Source: Kondoa malvinella (lineage: Eukaryota; Basidiomycota; Agaricostilbomycetes; Agaricostilbales; Kondoaceae). Taken from it: a stretch of DNA of 64,000 nucleotides. The notes under the pieces are model-generated. The model was not told the origin of the DNA. It worked only from the letters and a program-made list of their open reading frames with translations, and ran no database searches. The stretch spans positions 2,580,331-2,644,330 of the forward strand of contig BCIM01000002.1 in NCBI GenBank assembly GCA_039545315.1. The letters are read 5' to 3'. Within the stretch, counting starts at the first letter, position 1. Each line of letters opens with the position of its first letter. Positions 11,690-25,287 of the stretch are shown here, in pieces. A program made the translations under genes and the position numbers.

Positions 11690-12232
11690 TGGTCTATCGA
11701 GCTTGGCAGCGAATCTCTCTTCCTTTCATGCATTGCTAACTTGAGCCTGATCATTCAGCGACGTCCTGTACTGGCTTTACACTGTGGTCTGTGCGGTGCT
11801 CTTGATCTTCCATATCTGTTGCCGCTTGATGAGCCTTTCTGATCCGCATCAAGCCTGACCATCTCAATTTGCCTAGCTTTGTTCAACACTGGTATCAGTA
11901 GCGCATCATGCAAGCCAGACGGGTACGCAGAGCAGTCTGTGATATTAATTGAGCTCATTGAGGCAATGGAAACAAAAGCTGCTCACAGACGAAGCTTGCT
12001 TTCATTCACAGAGACAGACGACAGGGCGACGGAAGCATCGAGGAGGGGAGTTTATTGATAGCAGTAGCATGAGCTGATGATGTAGGGATGTGCGCCTTGC
12101 TTGGCACAGCGCTTCACGTGCGTTAAGGTTCCAGTATCGGCAAAGACTGGTTCGATGTGCGCCAACAGAGCGGACAATAGTAGCAGCGGACAATAGATTC
12201 ATGCGTGTAGGGTCATAGAGCAGAGATATATA
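11690..12232. other. intergenic stretch
   Basis: Only short frames are seen, apart from the possible upstream exon of the preceding hypothetical gene at 11755-11958. Confidence 0.35.
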
Positions 12233-12542
12233 TCACGCGAGAGCACGCATCACAGCACCCAGGTAGAAAGCTAGTCTAGACATCAGCGCTGTTACCGCGA
12301 TACATCTGCCTGAGCCTACCTGCAGCAACGATGCGCAGAGATCTAGGAGTCCATTGCTTGCCAAATTGCGCCCCTGGAGGCAGCCGCTTCGCTTCGACCA
12401 TTGCATACGTCCCAACTCCCGCGAAAGCACCAACTCCGACGACCTTGCATGACAGACAGTCCTGATACCCTCCTTTGCTGTCTGTTGAGGCTTCTGTAGC
12501 CCTGTCCTGGCTCTGCATTGCCATGTGCTGACTTAAAGTCAC
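12233..12542 (-). CDS. DMAC1-like small mitochondrial protein (DUF4536)
   Basis: The two-exon gene starts at ATG 12542. An intron at 12271-12319 (49 nt) joins exon 1 to a last exon ending RALA-stop at 12233. The product is about 86 residues. Residues about 28-50 read DCLSCKVVGVGAFAGVGTYA, the Cys-x2-Cys plus Gly-rich membrane-helix signature of DUF4536, the family of human DMAC1/TMEM261. A second hydrophobic segment follows the splice (FYLGAVMRAL). DMAC1 in animals helps assemble the distal membrane arm of respiratory complex I. The role here is inferred from the family. The tight fit of both halves across the intron makes the model convincing. Confidence 0.75.
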
Positions 12543-12711
12543 ACGAGTTCGTCGACAGTGGACAACGGGCAGTGATTCTCCTCGAAGGCAAAAGCAAAAT
12601 AATGCAAGTACATCTCATCTACACGGTATTAGTATGCTGCTGTCCAAAATACCACACAAACCCAAAACAAAATACTTAAAAAACGAAAGAGCCGAAAGTA
12701 CCAAATGCTCA

Positions 12712-14856
12712 TCAAACATCAGGATCAGCGCGGGTATCATGTCGCGCAGACTTGTGAAGCGCGACATAGCTCGGTGATTGAGGTCGACAGAGTGTAGCGA
12801 TAAAGTTGCCGAAAGCGCTGGACATCGCAAACAGGGAACCATGATCTTTCTGATCTGCTGGCGGTCGGAGCTGCCTCAGAGGTATCAGTATCTCGTATAG
12901 CTGGGTGAGAAGGATATGCACCATTTCGATAGTCGTTTTGCCCACCCACACAAGCCTGTTTGAAAATAAGCATGCGATTCTCCTTTCGAAGCATAGAATT
13001 GACCTAATATGATAGCCAAGCAGTCCCAACAGAGGCAGCAGCACAAGAAGAGCAGCAATAGCAACTGCCAGAGCACCAATCTCTGTCCAGCCTTGGAAAA
13101 TCGAGCCATCTGGTCTCTCGTTTGAAGCAACGACGATATGCGCTACGGAGATTCCGACGATGAAGAAGCCACACAGGGTACTTGCTGTGACGAAAGTGAA
13201 GAAGGAGGTGTAGTTCTGCCAATGTCCATCAGTATACAGCAATGAGGTGTTCGAAGAATATTGACTTTGGCGCCCACGCAAGTATTCAGCCAAGTACAGT
13301 GATGATCGGTCTTCTCGACTAGGGAACACATATTAGCCTTGCGCTTCTGCTTTCGTGAGCGTACTCACCACAATTATCGCACAATCGACAGTGAGACGTC
13401 CGAGGCGGTCGATACCTGTCAAAGTATGGACTGATCATCAGTTGATGCCGGGGACAAGCCATAGCAACTGACGAGCCACAAGTCTGACACCCTGTCAACC
13501 ATCGATTCATTGTCAGCCCTACACAGAGCAAACAAGGATGGTGTCTGACATTTCGAGACAACCACACCATTCCTCACTCGCACATACCGACTTTTCGCCC
13601 TTTCCGCCATGCCATTACCCATATCTTCCGGACTACCAGGTGGACAAGCTATCAATTCCGTATCCGGTATATGTAGATTACGCGGTACTAATCACTCTCC
13701 ATCAATCTCTGAAGAACTGCAAGGAGAGAAAGAACGTACTGATTCCAGGATCGGACCAAGCTGTTTTTCCCATATTGACCCAAACCATCAATACCAAATA
13801 ACAATAAAGCACCAACAAGACTTTCCCGCCCGCTCCCCAATGCTCGGTCAACCACTCTGCATTAAACACCAGAAAGGCGACCGGTATCACAATGACAATC
13901 GCAAGGGATACGATGAATGGTAAAATCGAATCTTTCGAAGTGATCAAATGACCTCTGAGAGCAAAAGAATTGTTGCCTTCGTGTAGAGTATAATTCCTAA
14001 TTTTCCGACCTTTTTCATCTAGTAGGTAGTCGCCTTTGTAGTATTTCTTTACTGGTATGATTTCCCTATGTTTTGCTTCGTTCGGTCGTGGGGACTGATG
14101 AAGGGGAGAAGATTGTTTAGGTGGTGATGGTTTTTCACTTATCATGCTTGGTATTCGTTTAGGCGTTACCGAAGCCAATGAATTAGGTTTGAAAGTCGTT
14201 CCTCGATCAGAAAAGGAGGAATCGAGCAAAGGTTCCCTAGAAGGTTTTATTTCTACTTGATGACCATCGTTGGATGAGGATGCGAAAGAGTGGGATTGGG
14301 AGTGATCGAATTCGCCTGAAGTGCGAGAGTGTCGTTGGTCGATGATTGAGGATCGACGAACGGAAGTCGGTGTTTCGTAGATTGTCACCGGGCTATCTTC
14401 TGCTTTACTGTGTCTACGAATGCTGATGTCGTCTGGTCTGCTTTGTCTTCTGTTGGCAGTGAAAGGGGAGCCGAGAGAAGTAGATTGCATCCGAGGTGAT
14501 TCATTCAATACCGGTGTAGACGAAGCAGAAACGAAAGAGCCGCTATCTGATGCGATAGTACGTGCGGTATTGTTTTGTGAGCGTTTTGAAGCAGAAAGCG
14601 AGCCACCAAGCGCAGGAGAGAGCGTCAAAGGAACTGAACTTCTTCCTGTGATTGAAGCTGTATTGGGTCTTCTGACACTTCCTGCTGTACTTGGACGTGA
14701 GATCGAGCTCGTTGGTAATGCAGATGGAGTAGCAGGACCAGTGTAGGGCTTGCTAATGGGTGATTTCTGAGTAGGAGAACTGTGCGGCATGGTTTCGTTT
14801 TGCAAGAGGGTTACACGAGTTGGTGGACTGCCAGGAAGCAACACAGGGTCTGTCAT
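12712..14856 (-). CDS. Erf2-type DHHC palmitoyltransferase
   Basis: S-acylates cysteines of membrane-targeted proteins; the fungal Erf2 class acts on Ras at the ER or Golgi. The long first exon (start 14856) encodes about 280 Ser/Pro-rich disordered residues, then two membrane helices (ILPFIVSLAIVIVIPVAFLV, VLLVLYCYLVLMVWV). Splicing short introns near 13740, 13530, 13440, 13350 and 13250 gives DPGIIPRNLH, KWCQTCGSYRPPRTSHCRLC, then DNCVEKTDHHCTWLNTCVGA. This is the complete Cys-rich domain with an intact DHHC motif. Two more helices follow (SFFTFVTASTLCGFFIVG; ALAVAIAALLVLLPLLGLLG), then the typical VWVGKTTIEM. The C-terminus ends at 12712. Erf2 normally needs the partner Erf4, which is not in this window. 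Confidence 0.92.
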
Positions 14857-15407
14857 AGTTTTGACAGTGGAAGCAGAAGGCCTAGGAAAGCGCTAAGGTA
14901 GCGAGATGATGCCTTCTCGAGCAAAGACACCCGAGAGTCTGAGTAGGAATAGCAGAGCAGTGGGTATCAAAGGTCTCTGTGGTATCTGATAGCACGTATC
15001 ATGTGGGTATTTGCATGCAAGGTCGAGCAAGTGAGTCGCTGTTGCTTGTTCAGGTGCCTCCAGCTCAGCAAATTCCTGTCCCAAGGCTCTCCAACACCCT
15101 TTGCCCTCTGAAGGTCCGGCTATCACCTGCTAACCCTGTAGAGGCCGCCTGTGTCTTGCTTTGCCAGGCTCCTCCATCTGCGACGTCTGCCTCGGCATTC
15201 CTCTCGGCCGTCTGCTTTTGGATTTTTCACGCGGTATCCTCTCGTCATTTCTAGGCAATCACCAGGTCGCATAGAGACTTGCAACCGAGTCACTGTTGCC
15301 AGATAACGTTTATTTCTGCCGAAAAGAGCGCTCTCCCGCTCCGACTTGGCCTTTATTTCGGCAGTCTCTACTATCTCGGCATAGGGCAAGCAAAGCGGCA
15401 TTGCAAG
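14857..15407. promoter_or_regulatory. shared upstream region of divergent palmitoyltransferase and Zn2Cys6 genes
   Basis: About 550 bp separate the divergent start codons at 14856 (minus) and 15408 (plus). Short frames are present on both strands but none has a motif. It must contain both promoters; no specific sites are named. Confidence 0.5.
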
Positions 15408-18400
15408 ATGTCAAACAACAGCTACAACAACCTCTTCTTGAACCAAGCAAACACCTATCCTAGCATACTCAACAACCAAACACAGCAATCCCCAAATGGA
15501 GATCAGCAACAGCAGCAAGCTTCTGCAGCTGGGCCCTTCGCCATGCATGAGCAGCATCCGCAGTTGCAGTATGGCCAATACATGCAAATGCCTCCCGACA
15601 TGATGATGTCCTCATTTTCTGCTTACGGCATGCCAAATCCGGTTGATGTCCCTTTACACGCTCCGCAACCCAGCACTTCTGCTATACAAGCCCAAGATTC
15701 TGTCAACCTAGACTCTGATTCAGCTCAATCTGCACCCAAGAAGGTGCCTAAGAAACGAAAGTCGCTCAAGGACAAGTCGGATGAAGAGAATGGTGACAAG
15801 AAGGACAAGAAAGCAAAGATCGGTCGGGCTTGCGACTCGTATGCTTCTTCGGTCATTGTACGCGTTCAGTCTGACGTATCTACAGTTGTCGACGGAAGAA
15901 GATTCGTTGTGATCCTGTGCTGGACGCGGATCCGCCCATTTGCAAGCATTGCCAGAATCACAACTTTACCTGTACCTGGGTGAGCTCCACGGTCGTATGA
16001 TACATCAGAGCTGAGAATGTACTAGTTCCTGCCTATTACCGAAACACGATGGAAAAAGACGGGCAAACCACCAAATTCAGCTACTTCCGGTACTTCCGCA
16101 GCGCCAATCTCACCAGATGAGGACGCGCCCGTTCAACAAAATCAGTTTCCATCCAACAACAGAGGACCTGACGCCGGCATGCAATTCCCATCTCAAGGTT
16201 TACCTCCTGCGCAATCACCTTTCCCATCCAATAGCGGCGCGAACGCTTTACCTTCTATGGCGTCGCAGTACAGTGGGCAGAACATGCTACCTCCTCCTAC
16301 TGGCCAGAACGATCCTCGTTTGCTCGGTCCGACCAGCATCAGTCACCTCATGCATTCCACCAGCACTTTTCCAATCGACAACATTACAGCTTACAATTCC
16401 CGACATTCCCAAACTTGGGACATCAAAGAAACAGGAGATGGCTTTATCAAAGTTTTCCAAAACAATGTGAATGCATCAGCGCTTCAATCCAGTTTATCAG
16501 GCACTTCCAGTCCAAACAACCAACAACAACAACTCATGACGCCCGTTTCTGCTTCTACGATCGAACAACTCGTCAATGCCTACCTTACCACCCACGCTCC
16601 CTTGTTCCCTGTACTCAGTAGAGCAGATTTCTTAATCACTAAACCCCTCGATCCTTTACTGTTGTGGAACATTTGCGGTGTGGCAGCTATGACGCCTCAA
16701 GTACCTGAATACGTTTTGAGAACCATCAAAATGAACATCGCGCTCGTGAGCAAAGAAGTAGACCAAACTTCTCGATCGGAAATCCAAACTATTCAAGCTT
16801 TGTTGATGTTTGCTGTTTCTGGTGAAAGCGAACGTGGAATGATTGGTACAAAAGTGTGGAATAGTTTGGGGTTGGCTATTAGGATGGCGCAAGATTTGGG
16901 GTTGCATAGAGAGGCTGATGCGGGTAAAGGCAAAGATAGGCATCATTTGGAGATGAGGAGAAGGTTGTGGGGTGGCTGTTTGATTGCTGATAGGTGGATT
17001 AGCGCGATTGTGAGTGCTTTTCATGCTGTCGATACTCATACTGACACGTGGTTTAGTATGGTCTGCCTTTGATGATTGATCTGAGTGAGTACATCTCTGT
17101 TCTGCATGAATGTTGCTGACTGTACTGATAGCCGACTGCGATCGCCTGTATCCCTCGGTGCACGAATTTCTACCCGATCAACCAGAAGATCAAGTCAACA
17201 CATCAACTCGACCTTTCCTCATGATGTGCTCGATGATTGACCTGTCTATGCATTTGGGAAGCATTTTGAAGCTGCTCTATAGTCCTTGTCAGTCGGAATT
17301 TTCAGCAGTCACTAAAGAAGCTGACATTGTTTTAGCCGGGATCATGGGTTTGAAAGAAGAGCAATTGTATTCCTTGCATGAGGGTCTTGACAAGTAGGCT
17401 CTATTTGTTTCTTGTAGGATGAAGCTGATGTCGTTTTCCCCAGCTGGCAAGCCAATCTACCTGAACAGCTCAAGTTCAAAGATCCACAGACGGCTTCGCT
17501 GGACGCTGGTAAGCTCGCGTTCATCTCTAGCAAGGTACCTCTAATGTTGCATCTGTCAGGTTTCCTACAACTCGCCTGGATTCCTGTCAAATTCCTCTCG
17601 CTTCGACCGTTCATGTTAATGTCCTACAGCTCGGAGCACCTCAACTTTCACGTCACCGTCGGACAATGGATGATGCTCTGTAGTCAAGCGCAACAATCGA
17701 TCGAATTTGCTGATCGCAACCCGCAAGTGATGGAAGGCTGGATGGTTTCTGTCTATTCTTTGTTCATGTGTGCTTTGATTCAGGTATGTCATGTGCTATC
17801 TGTCAGAATCACTCTGATTAAGGTCCATCTTGACATACAGTACCACACCTACGTTCGTCAGCGAGAAGACTCCAATCTTCAATCGCTCCGACAAGTCCGA
17901 GATCTACTTCGACGTTCTTGCACACCAGAAACCATTGGTCGAAAGAAAGTAACTGAAGTCATTTCCATTCTCGAACATACAGCCGTTTCAACCACTTCCT
18001 TCCCACGACCTGAATCCAACAGTCCGGAACCTCGCGGGATCAACCCTACTGCCGGTGCACGTTTGAGAGCCAAAGATCCCGATTCAGTATGGGAAGCAAG
18101 TAGGGAGGACAACAACAGTCCACAGCCTCGTGGTAACGGTACACCTGGCAGCGGAGATAATACACCTGCCGGTCGAGGTCAACCTACTTCGAATTTACGT
18201 GGCGCGGGAAGACAGAACAGTGGTGATCAACCTAATCGGCAGAACAGCGATCACCGACAGCATAGTGGAGAAGTACCTCAAGTGGGAGAAGATCCGAACA
18301 ATGTCTTCACTTTTGGACATGCGCCTTTTGCTGGTCCTTCAATGCCGAATGCTTCGTTTGGTGATGATGCGAATCAATTGGAAACGTTCTTGCCTGCTTT

Positions 18401-18545
18401 GACGAGTGAACAAGGTCAGTCTCAATGCTCAGAGATAGGTACGAGACTGATGAGATGTACAGATTGGTCGAGCTGGTTATCTTGGATGGGCATGCAAACC
18501 ATGGATCAACCTCAAGGGCAGCAACAGCAGCAACAGCAGCAATGA
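15408..18545 (+). CDS. Zn2Cys6 transcription factor with fungal-specific regulatory domain
   Basis: ATG at 15408 opens a Gln/Asn/Met-rich disordered N-terminus, then a Lys-rich basic stretch. An intron at about 15839-15890 splits the zinc cluster. Joined, it reads ACDSCRRKKIRCDP, then ICKHC and FTCTW, with spacing C-x2-C-x6-C-x10-C-x2-C-x6-C. After a further intron comes FLPITETRWKKTGK. The middle part (about 16400-17700) is the helical Fungal_trans domain: IEQLVNAYLTTHAPLFPVL, VWNSLGLAIRMAQDLGLHRE, RRRLWGGCLIADRW, and YGLPLMIDL after an intron. The tail is Asn/Gly/Ser-rich and ends in a polyglutamine run at 18521-18545. It binds DNA as a nuclear regulator; its targets cannot be told from the sequence. 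Confidence 0.9.
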
Positions 18546-18630
18546 AAGTAGAAAGGAACAAGTATGTAGTAGTGCTATGTAGATAATCTGGATGTCAAAT
18601 AGTTCGAGTGACTCTTGACATTGATCCGCC

Positions 18631-20846
<2,216 letters not shown>

Positions 20847-20963
20847 GACTGTTGTACCACTGTGTACTGTCTATCGCATTTGTTTACCGAACACCGGTTT
20901 TCACTTTTTTTTCCTTGGAATCTTGCAAGTCATTTCCAGTCAACGATACCCGCTCTTTACAAG

Positions 20964-23462
20964 ATGGGTCGCAAATCTGATAAGAAGCAAGGTGATCCAA
21001 CACCACTGGCAGGGTCGAGCAAGCCTAGCAAAGAGGGGACTTCACCGCCCAAGAAACGTCGGTCTGGTGGAAAGAACAAGCCTTTGATCAAAGATTCAAA
21101 GTCTGGCAAAGAGAATCGGAAAAAGGAAGGCAAAGCAAAATCTGCTGCTGTCGCTGCTGCTGCGGCAGAGGCTGAGCAGATTGATGGGCTCGAAGAAGAG
21201 AATGAGGAGCTTGCAGCGTCTAGAGCGTTCGTCTGTTCTGTGTTATGACATAAGCATAGGCTGAAGTGTTTGGGAATGCAGTGCATACTTTGACCCTGCT
21301 GATTTGGAGGAAGAGACTGCTGTTGGAGCAGAAGGTTTTGGCGATTTGGATGATCTGATGGCTGCGGATGGTCTTGAAGAGGAAGAAGAGGCAGAGGAGG
21401 ACGAATTCTTAGTCGAGGACGGGCTGGACGCACTTGAGGATGGCTCAGAAGGGTTAGAAGCTGATGATGCAGCAGAGATACCTCAGTGCGTTCGCTTTCT
21501 AACATTTTGACTTTTAGCTGATATGTGAAGCAGGGCATCATCAAGCAGACAAGCCATGGATGATGAAGTCCTCGCTCTACCTAGACTGAAAGGAGTGACT
21601 ACAGCCGGAGAAATGGCTCAAGAAGACCTCGAAATGGATTCTCAAGCTGATTTCGATGAAGGATCTGAACCTGATGATCTAAACCTCAACCTTCTCTCAA
21701 ACCCCGACGAGACTCAAGGTCCTCCTTCTGTACAAGTATGTCCTTTTCACCTGATAAACTGGTATTTGCTGATCACTCGCTATAGCTGGTCAAAGCGCGC
21801 ATGGCATCAGCAGTTCGAGCATTGAGCAACTGGAAATCTCTCGGCGCACAATTGAATGCTCAAGGGAAATCAAGATCAGACGTCTATGATCAATTCATTA
21901 GCGATGTGTGCGAGTACTATGGGTACAACACATTCTTGGCCGAAAAGTTGGTCGAGTTGTTCCCGATTGAAGAGGTACGCTTTGTCTTTCCGCTTTAGCC
22001 TACAGCTAGTAATGACTGATGGACGCACAGGCGGTTGCGTTCTTGGATGCCAGTGATACACCTCGACCAGTGACGATCCGAACGAACACACTTCGAACGA
22101 GAAGAAGAGAACTTGCGCAGGCGCTTATCAATCGGTCAGTGTTCTCACTGTGGAGCTCTATCAGAGCTTACAAGCTAAGTCGTATTGACAGAGGAGTCAA
22201 TTTAGAACCAATAGGCAAATGGTCCAAAGTCGGTTTACAAGTCTTCGAAAGCGGTGTACCAATAGGCAAGTTGATCGAACTGACTATTCAGCCTTGCGCT
22301 GATTGTTTGTTGGGCCACTTGCAGGAGCTACACCGGAATATCTAGCAGGACACTATATCTTACAATCCGCTTCTTCTTTCTTACCCGTCATGGCCCTCGC
22401 GCCACAGCCGAACGAGGTCAGTCGAGGTCATTTCGATTCAGTTTTAAACTGATGCGAAATTCTTCCTTGGCAGAGAGTTCTGGATATGTCAGCAGCACCA
22501 GGAGGGAAAACGACCTACATCTCTGCTTTACTCCAAAACACAGGAACAGTGTTCGCGAATGACTCTAACAAGACACGTTCGAAATCGCTCGCTGCGAATG
22601 TAGCGCGAATGGGATGCAAGTGAGTCCCTTGCTCTTGTTGTCAGAAGCACAATGCTGATTGAGAAAAAGGAACGTCATCATCTGTAATTATGATGGAAGG
22701 GAGTTTCCGAAAGTCATGGGTGGTTTTGATCGAGTCTTGCTGGATGCGCCTTGTTCTGGAACGGGTGTCATTTCAAAAGACCCAAGCGTCAAGATCAACA
22801 AGGTGCGACTGTCTGTCTTCTTGCTGTAATCAGCTCTCATGGAGACTTCCCGTTGTACAGACAGCAAGAGATTTCGTCCTTCTCTCTCATCTACAAAAAC
22901 AGCTTATCCTATGCGCCATTGACTCAGTCAAACCTGGAGGTCACGTAGTCTACTCGACCTGCTCTGTAACAGTAGACGAGAACGAAGCTGTTGTTTCCTA
23001 TGCCCTAAAGAAAAGACCTCATGTCAAATTGGTCGAAACGGGTATTGATTTTGGACGAGAAGGTTTCAAGAGTTTCAAGGGCAAGGACTTTGGTGATGAT
23101 TTGAAAAAGACTAGGAGGTTCTTGCCTCATGTCGTCAACATGGAGGGTTTCTTCTGTGCAAAGCTGAGCGTGGGCAAGCCAAGCAAAGGTGTGTATCTCG
23201 TCGCTCTGTCGTATTCTGTGACTGAGGCGCATGGTTTTCCGCAGCGATCGTCCCAGCATCAGAGACTGCGCAGAAGGATGCTGTCGGCGAAGAGCTCGGC
23301 GAAGCACCAGAAATGGAAGAAGCAGTCACTTTCGATAACAACGAAGATGCTGCGCTCATCGAGTCTGGCCGGATCAAGAAGCTCAAACGCAAGGGTATCA
23401 AGGTTGTAGGCGAGGACGAAATCAAAGCGAAGAAAGCCAAGAAGGCGGCAAAGGCGCAATAG
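20964..23462 (+). CDS. NOP2: NOP2-type 25S rRNA cytosine-C5 methyltransferase
   Basis: Nucleolar SAM-dependent enzyme that methylates large-subunit rRNA and is needed for 60S biogenesis. ATG 20964 starts a Lys-rich N-terminus (MGRKSDKK) followed by long acidic, low-complexity stretches. Several introns of about 50-60 nt interrupt the gene. The core has [37 protein letters not shown], the SAM-binding [13 protein letters not shown], and both catalytic cysteine motifs: [17 protein letters not shown] (joined over an intron) and [13 protein letters not shown]. The C-terminus is basic ([12 protein letters not shown]) and stops at 23460-23462. It is convergent with NUF2, with about 115 bp between the stops. 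Confidence 0.94.
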
Positions 23463-23577
23463 GTCTTTCGGTCAATGCATGCTCACTCTCTTCCTGTTTC
23501 TTTGTGCGACAAGCGCTCTAGCATTACACCGTAGTACAATAATAATACAACAACTTCAGGACTAAGACACCCTTCTA

Positions 23578-25159
23578 TCAGACCAAGTACGCATTCAAGC
23601 CATCTAACGCTTTGTTCAACCTGCGGAAAGCATTAGCAAAGGATGCCTGCTGGACAGGGCAAGACTGACTTGGTCGAATAACCCACTGGTATTCTGATAA
23701 GCAACGAACGGTCAGAGCAGAAGAATAGACTCACAGACTTCTATTTTCAACTCTCGATATGCTGCTTCTCCTTGAGCGATGTCTGTCTCTGCTGCCTTGA
23801 CCAGGTCGGTAATCTGCAGTAAGTCAGCAGAGACCCATCCCAGAATGATTGACAAACCTCTCGCTCCTTCATAGCTATCGCTCGATGCCTCTTTGCCGCT
23901 TCCTCATCGACATCCTGCCTCTGAGCCATCAGCGCCTCGTGCGTGTCTTGCATCTCGCTCATTCTCTTCTGCAAAGTATCTTTCTTGCCCTCCGCTTGTC
24001 TCACATGTCTCTCCCTTTGCTCGATCGCAGCCTGTATCCGCCTGTTGAGCTGTTGCGCATACAATTCCAGTTCTTTCAGATCTTCGCTTCGCGCATCACG
24101 CTCATCTGACAGCTTGATCAGCTTCTCTTGCCCCTCTGCTGCCTTGTCTAGTTCGGCCTCCCATTCTTCCACTGTCTTGATCAAGGTACTGATTTCCACT
24201 TCATATCTCTTCAAAGCGCTGATTCGACTCTGGTGATCTCTTCCTTTCGCTTCAATTTCTAGTATATCGTCCTTCATTTGAGCTACCGCTTTACCTAGAG
24301 CCAACAATGACTGCTTGACTCTGTTTGGACTTTGAACTATCCGACTTCTCAGCCGCGCGATCTCGACTTCATGCGCTGAGATGGCCGTTTGCATGTTTTC
24401 AAGTCTGGTTTGTAGAGCTGAGCGATCTCGTTTGTCTACTTCTATTTTCTGTGCGGCGTTGGCTGCTATTGACCTCTTTTCGAGGAGAACATTCCGCATG
24501 GCCGAGTTGGATTTCTCAATCTCGGAAGCTTGTTCTGCTTGACTATCCAGCTCGGTTCTGCCGCAAAGGATCAGAAGAGAAGGAAAATGGGTTTGGCAGA
24601 GCGTACTGCCTCTTCTCTATCGCGCTTTGCAGCGAAACATGTTTCCGCTCCATATCGTGCTCCGTCTTTGCTACTTCTTCAGCAGCGTCTTCAAGCGCCA
24701 TAAGCCGAGGCATCTGATCCTGCTCGAAAAGGTAGAAATTGAGTAGCGCTGATAGAACGCGCCGAACGCGAGGTGCTTGAGGATCTCGTATATCTCGCAC
24801 AGAAAAGTCGTCCAGGCAGGCCCAGTGCATGACTTGATTCCTAGCACTCCACATGAGCTCCGCAGCAAGTCAGAAAGCAGCAAAGAGACGGACAGGACAG
24901 CCCAGAGCGCGCCGACATAAATTGTTTCTCTGTAAATTTCCTGATCTTCCATGTTGTCCAATTGGAGTTGAGCAGCGACGCAAACATCTTCCAAAGTCAA
25001 TTGCGTCAAAGCAGACAAGAACCAAGCATAAATGGGCACGACTTTGACTGCCGTAGGTCGATCAATCTCGTCTGCTGTTATATGCTGCAAGCCAATGTCG
25101 ACGAGGGAAGACACTAGTTCTGGTGTCCGTAGCAGCGGAAATGTCGCTACGCCTGACAT
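23578..25159 (-). CDS. NUF2: NUF2 kinetochore protein of the Ndc80 complex
   Basis: The start at 25159 gives MSGVATFPLLRTPELVSSLV, matching the Nuf2 N-terminal calponin-homology domain. TADEIDRPTAVKVVPIYAWF follows and, after splicing, SVRDIRDPQAPRVRRVLSAL and LLNFYLFEQD. From about residue 140 to the end the protein is a long coiled coil (for example KIEVDKRDRSALQTRLENMQ). Short introns lie near 24950-24890, 24800, 24570, 23850 and 23720. The final exon reads LNKALDGLNAYLV with the stop at 23578-23580. Nuf2 pairs with Ndc80 to bind microtubules at kinetochores. The length, about 450 residues, fits the family. Confidence 0.88.
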
Positions 25160-25287
25160 GTCTGGGTATATTGTGTCGCTCTTTATGGAAAACAACAACA
25201 AGAGCGCGTCGATTCGCGTGAGATGATAAGAGTTGCATATGCATCATATAATGTCCTGTCCCCCTCTGCGCTAACGGTAGTCGGCCT

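Noticed and set aside
14420..14746. Plus-strand frame opposite the palmitoyltransferase N-terminus
   Set aside because: It is the mirror of the Ser/Pro-rich first exon of a well-supported gene.
23849..24717. Long plus-strand Leu/Ser-rich frames, membrane-like
   Set aside because: They are the antisense of the NUF2 coiled-coil exons; hydrophobic readings opposite charged helices are expected.
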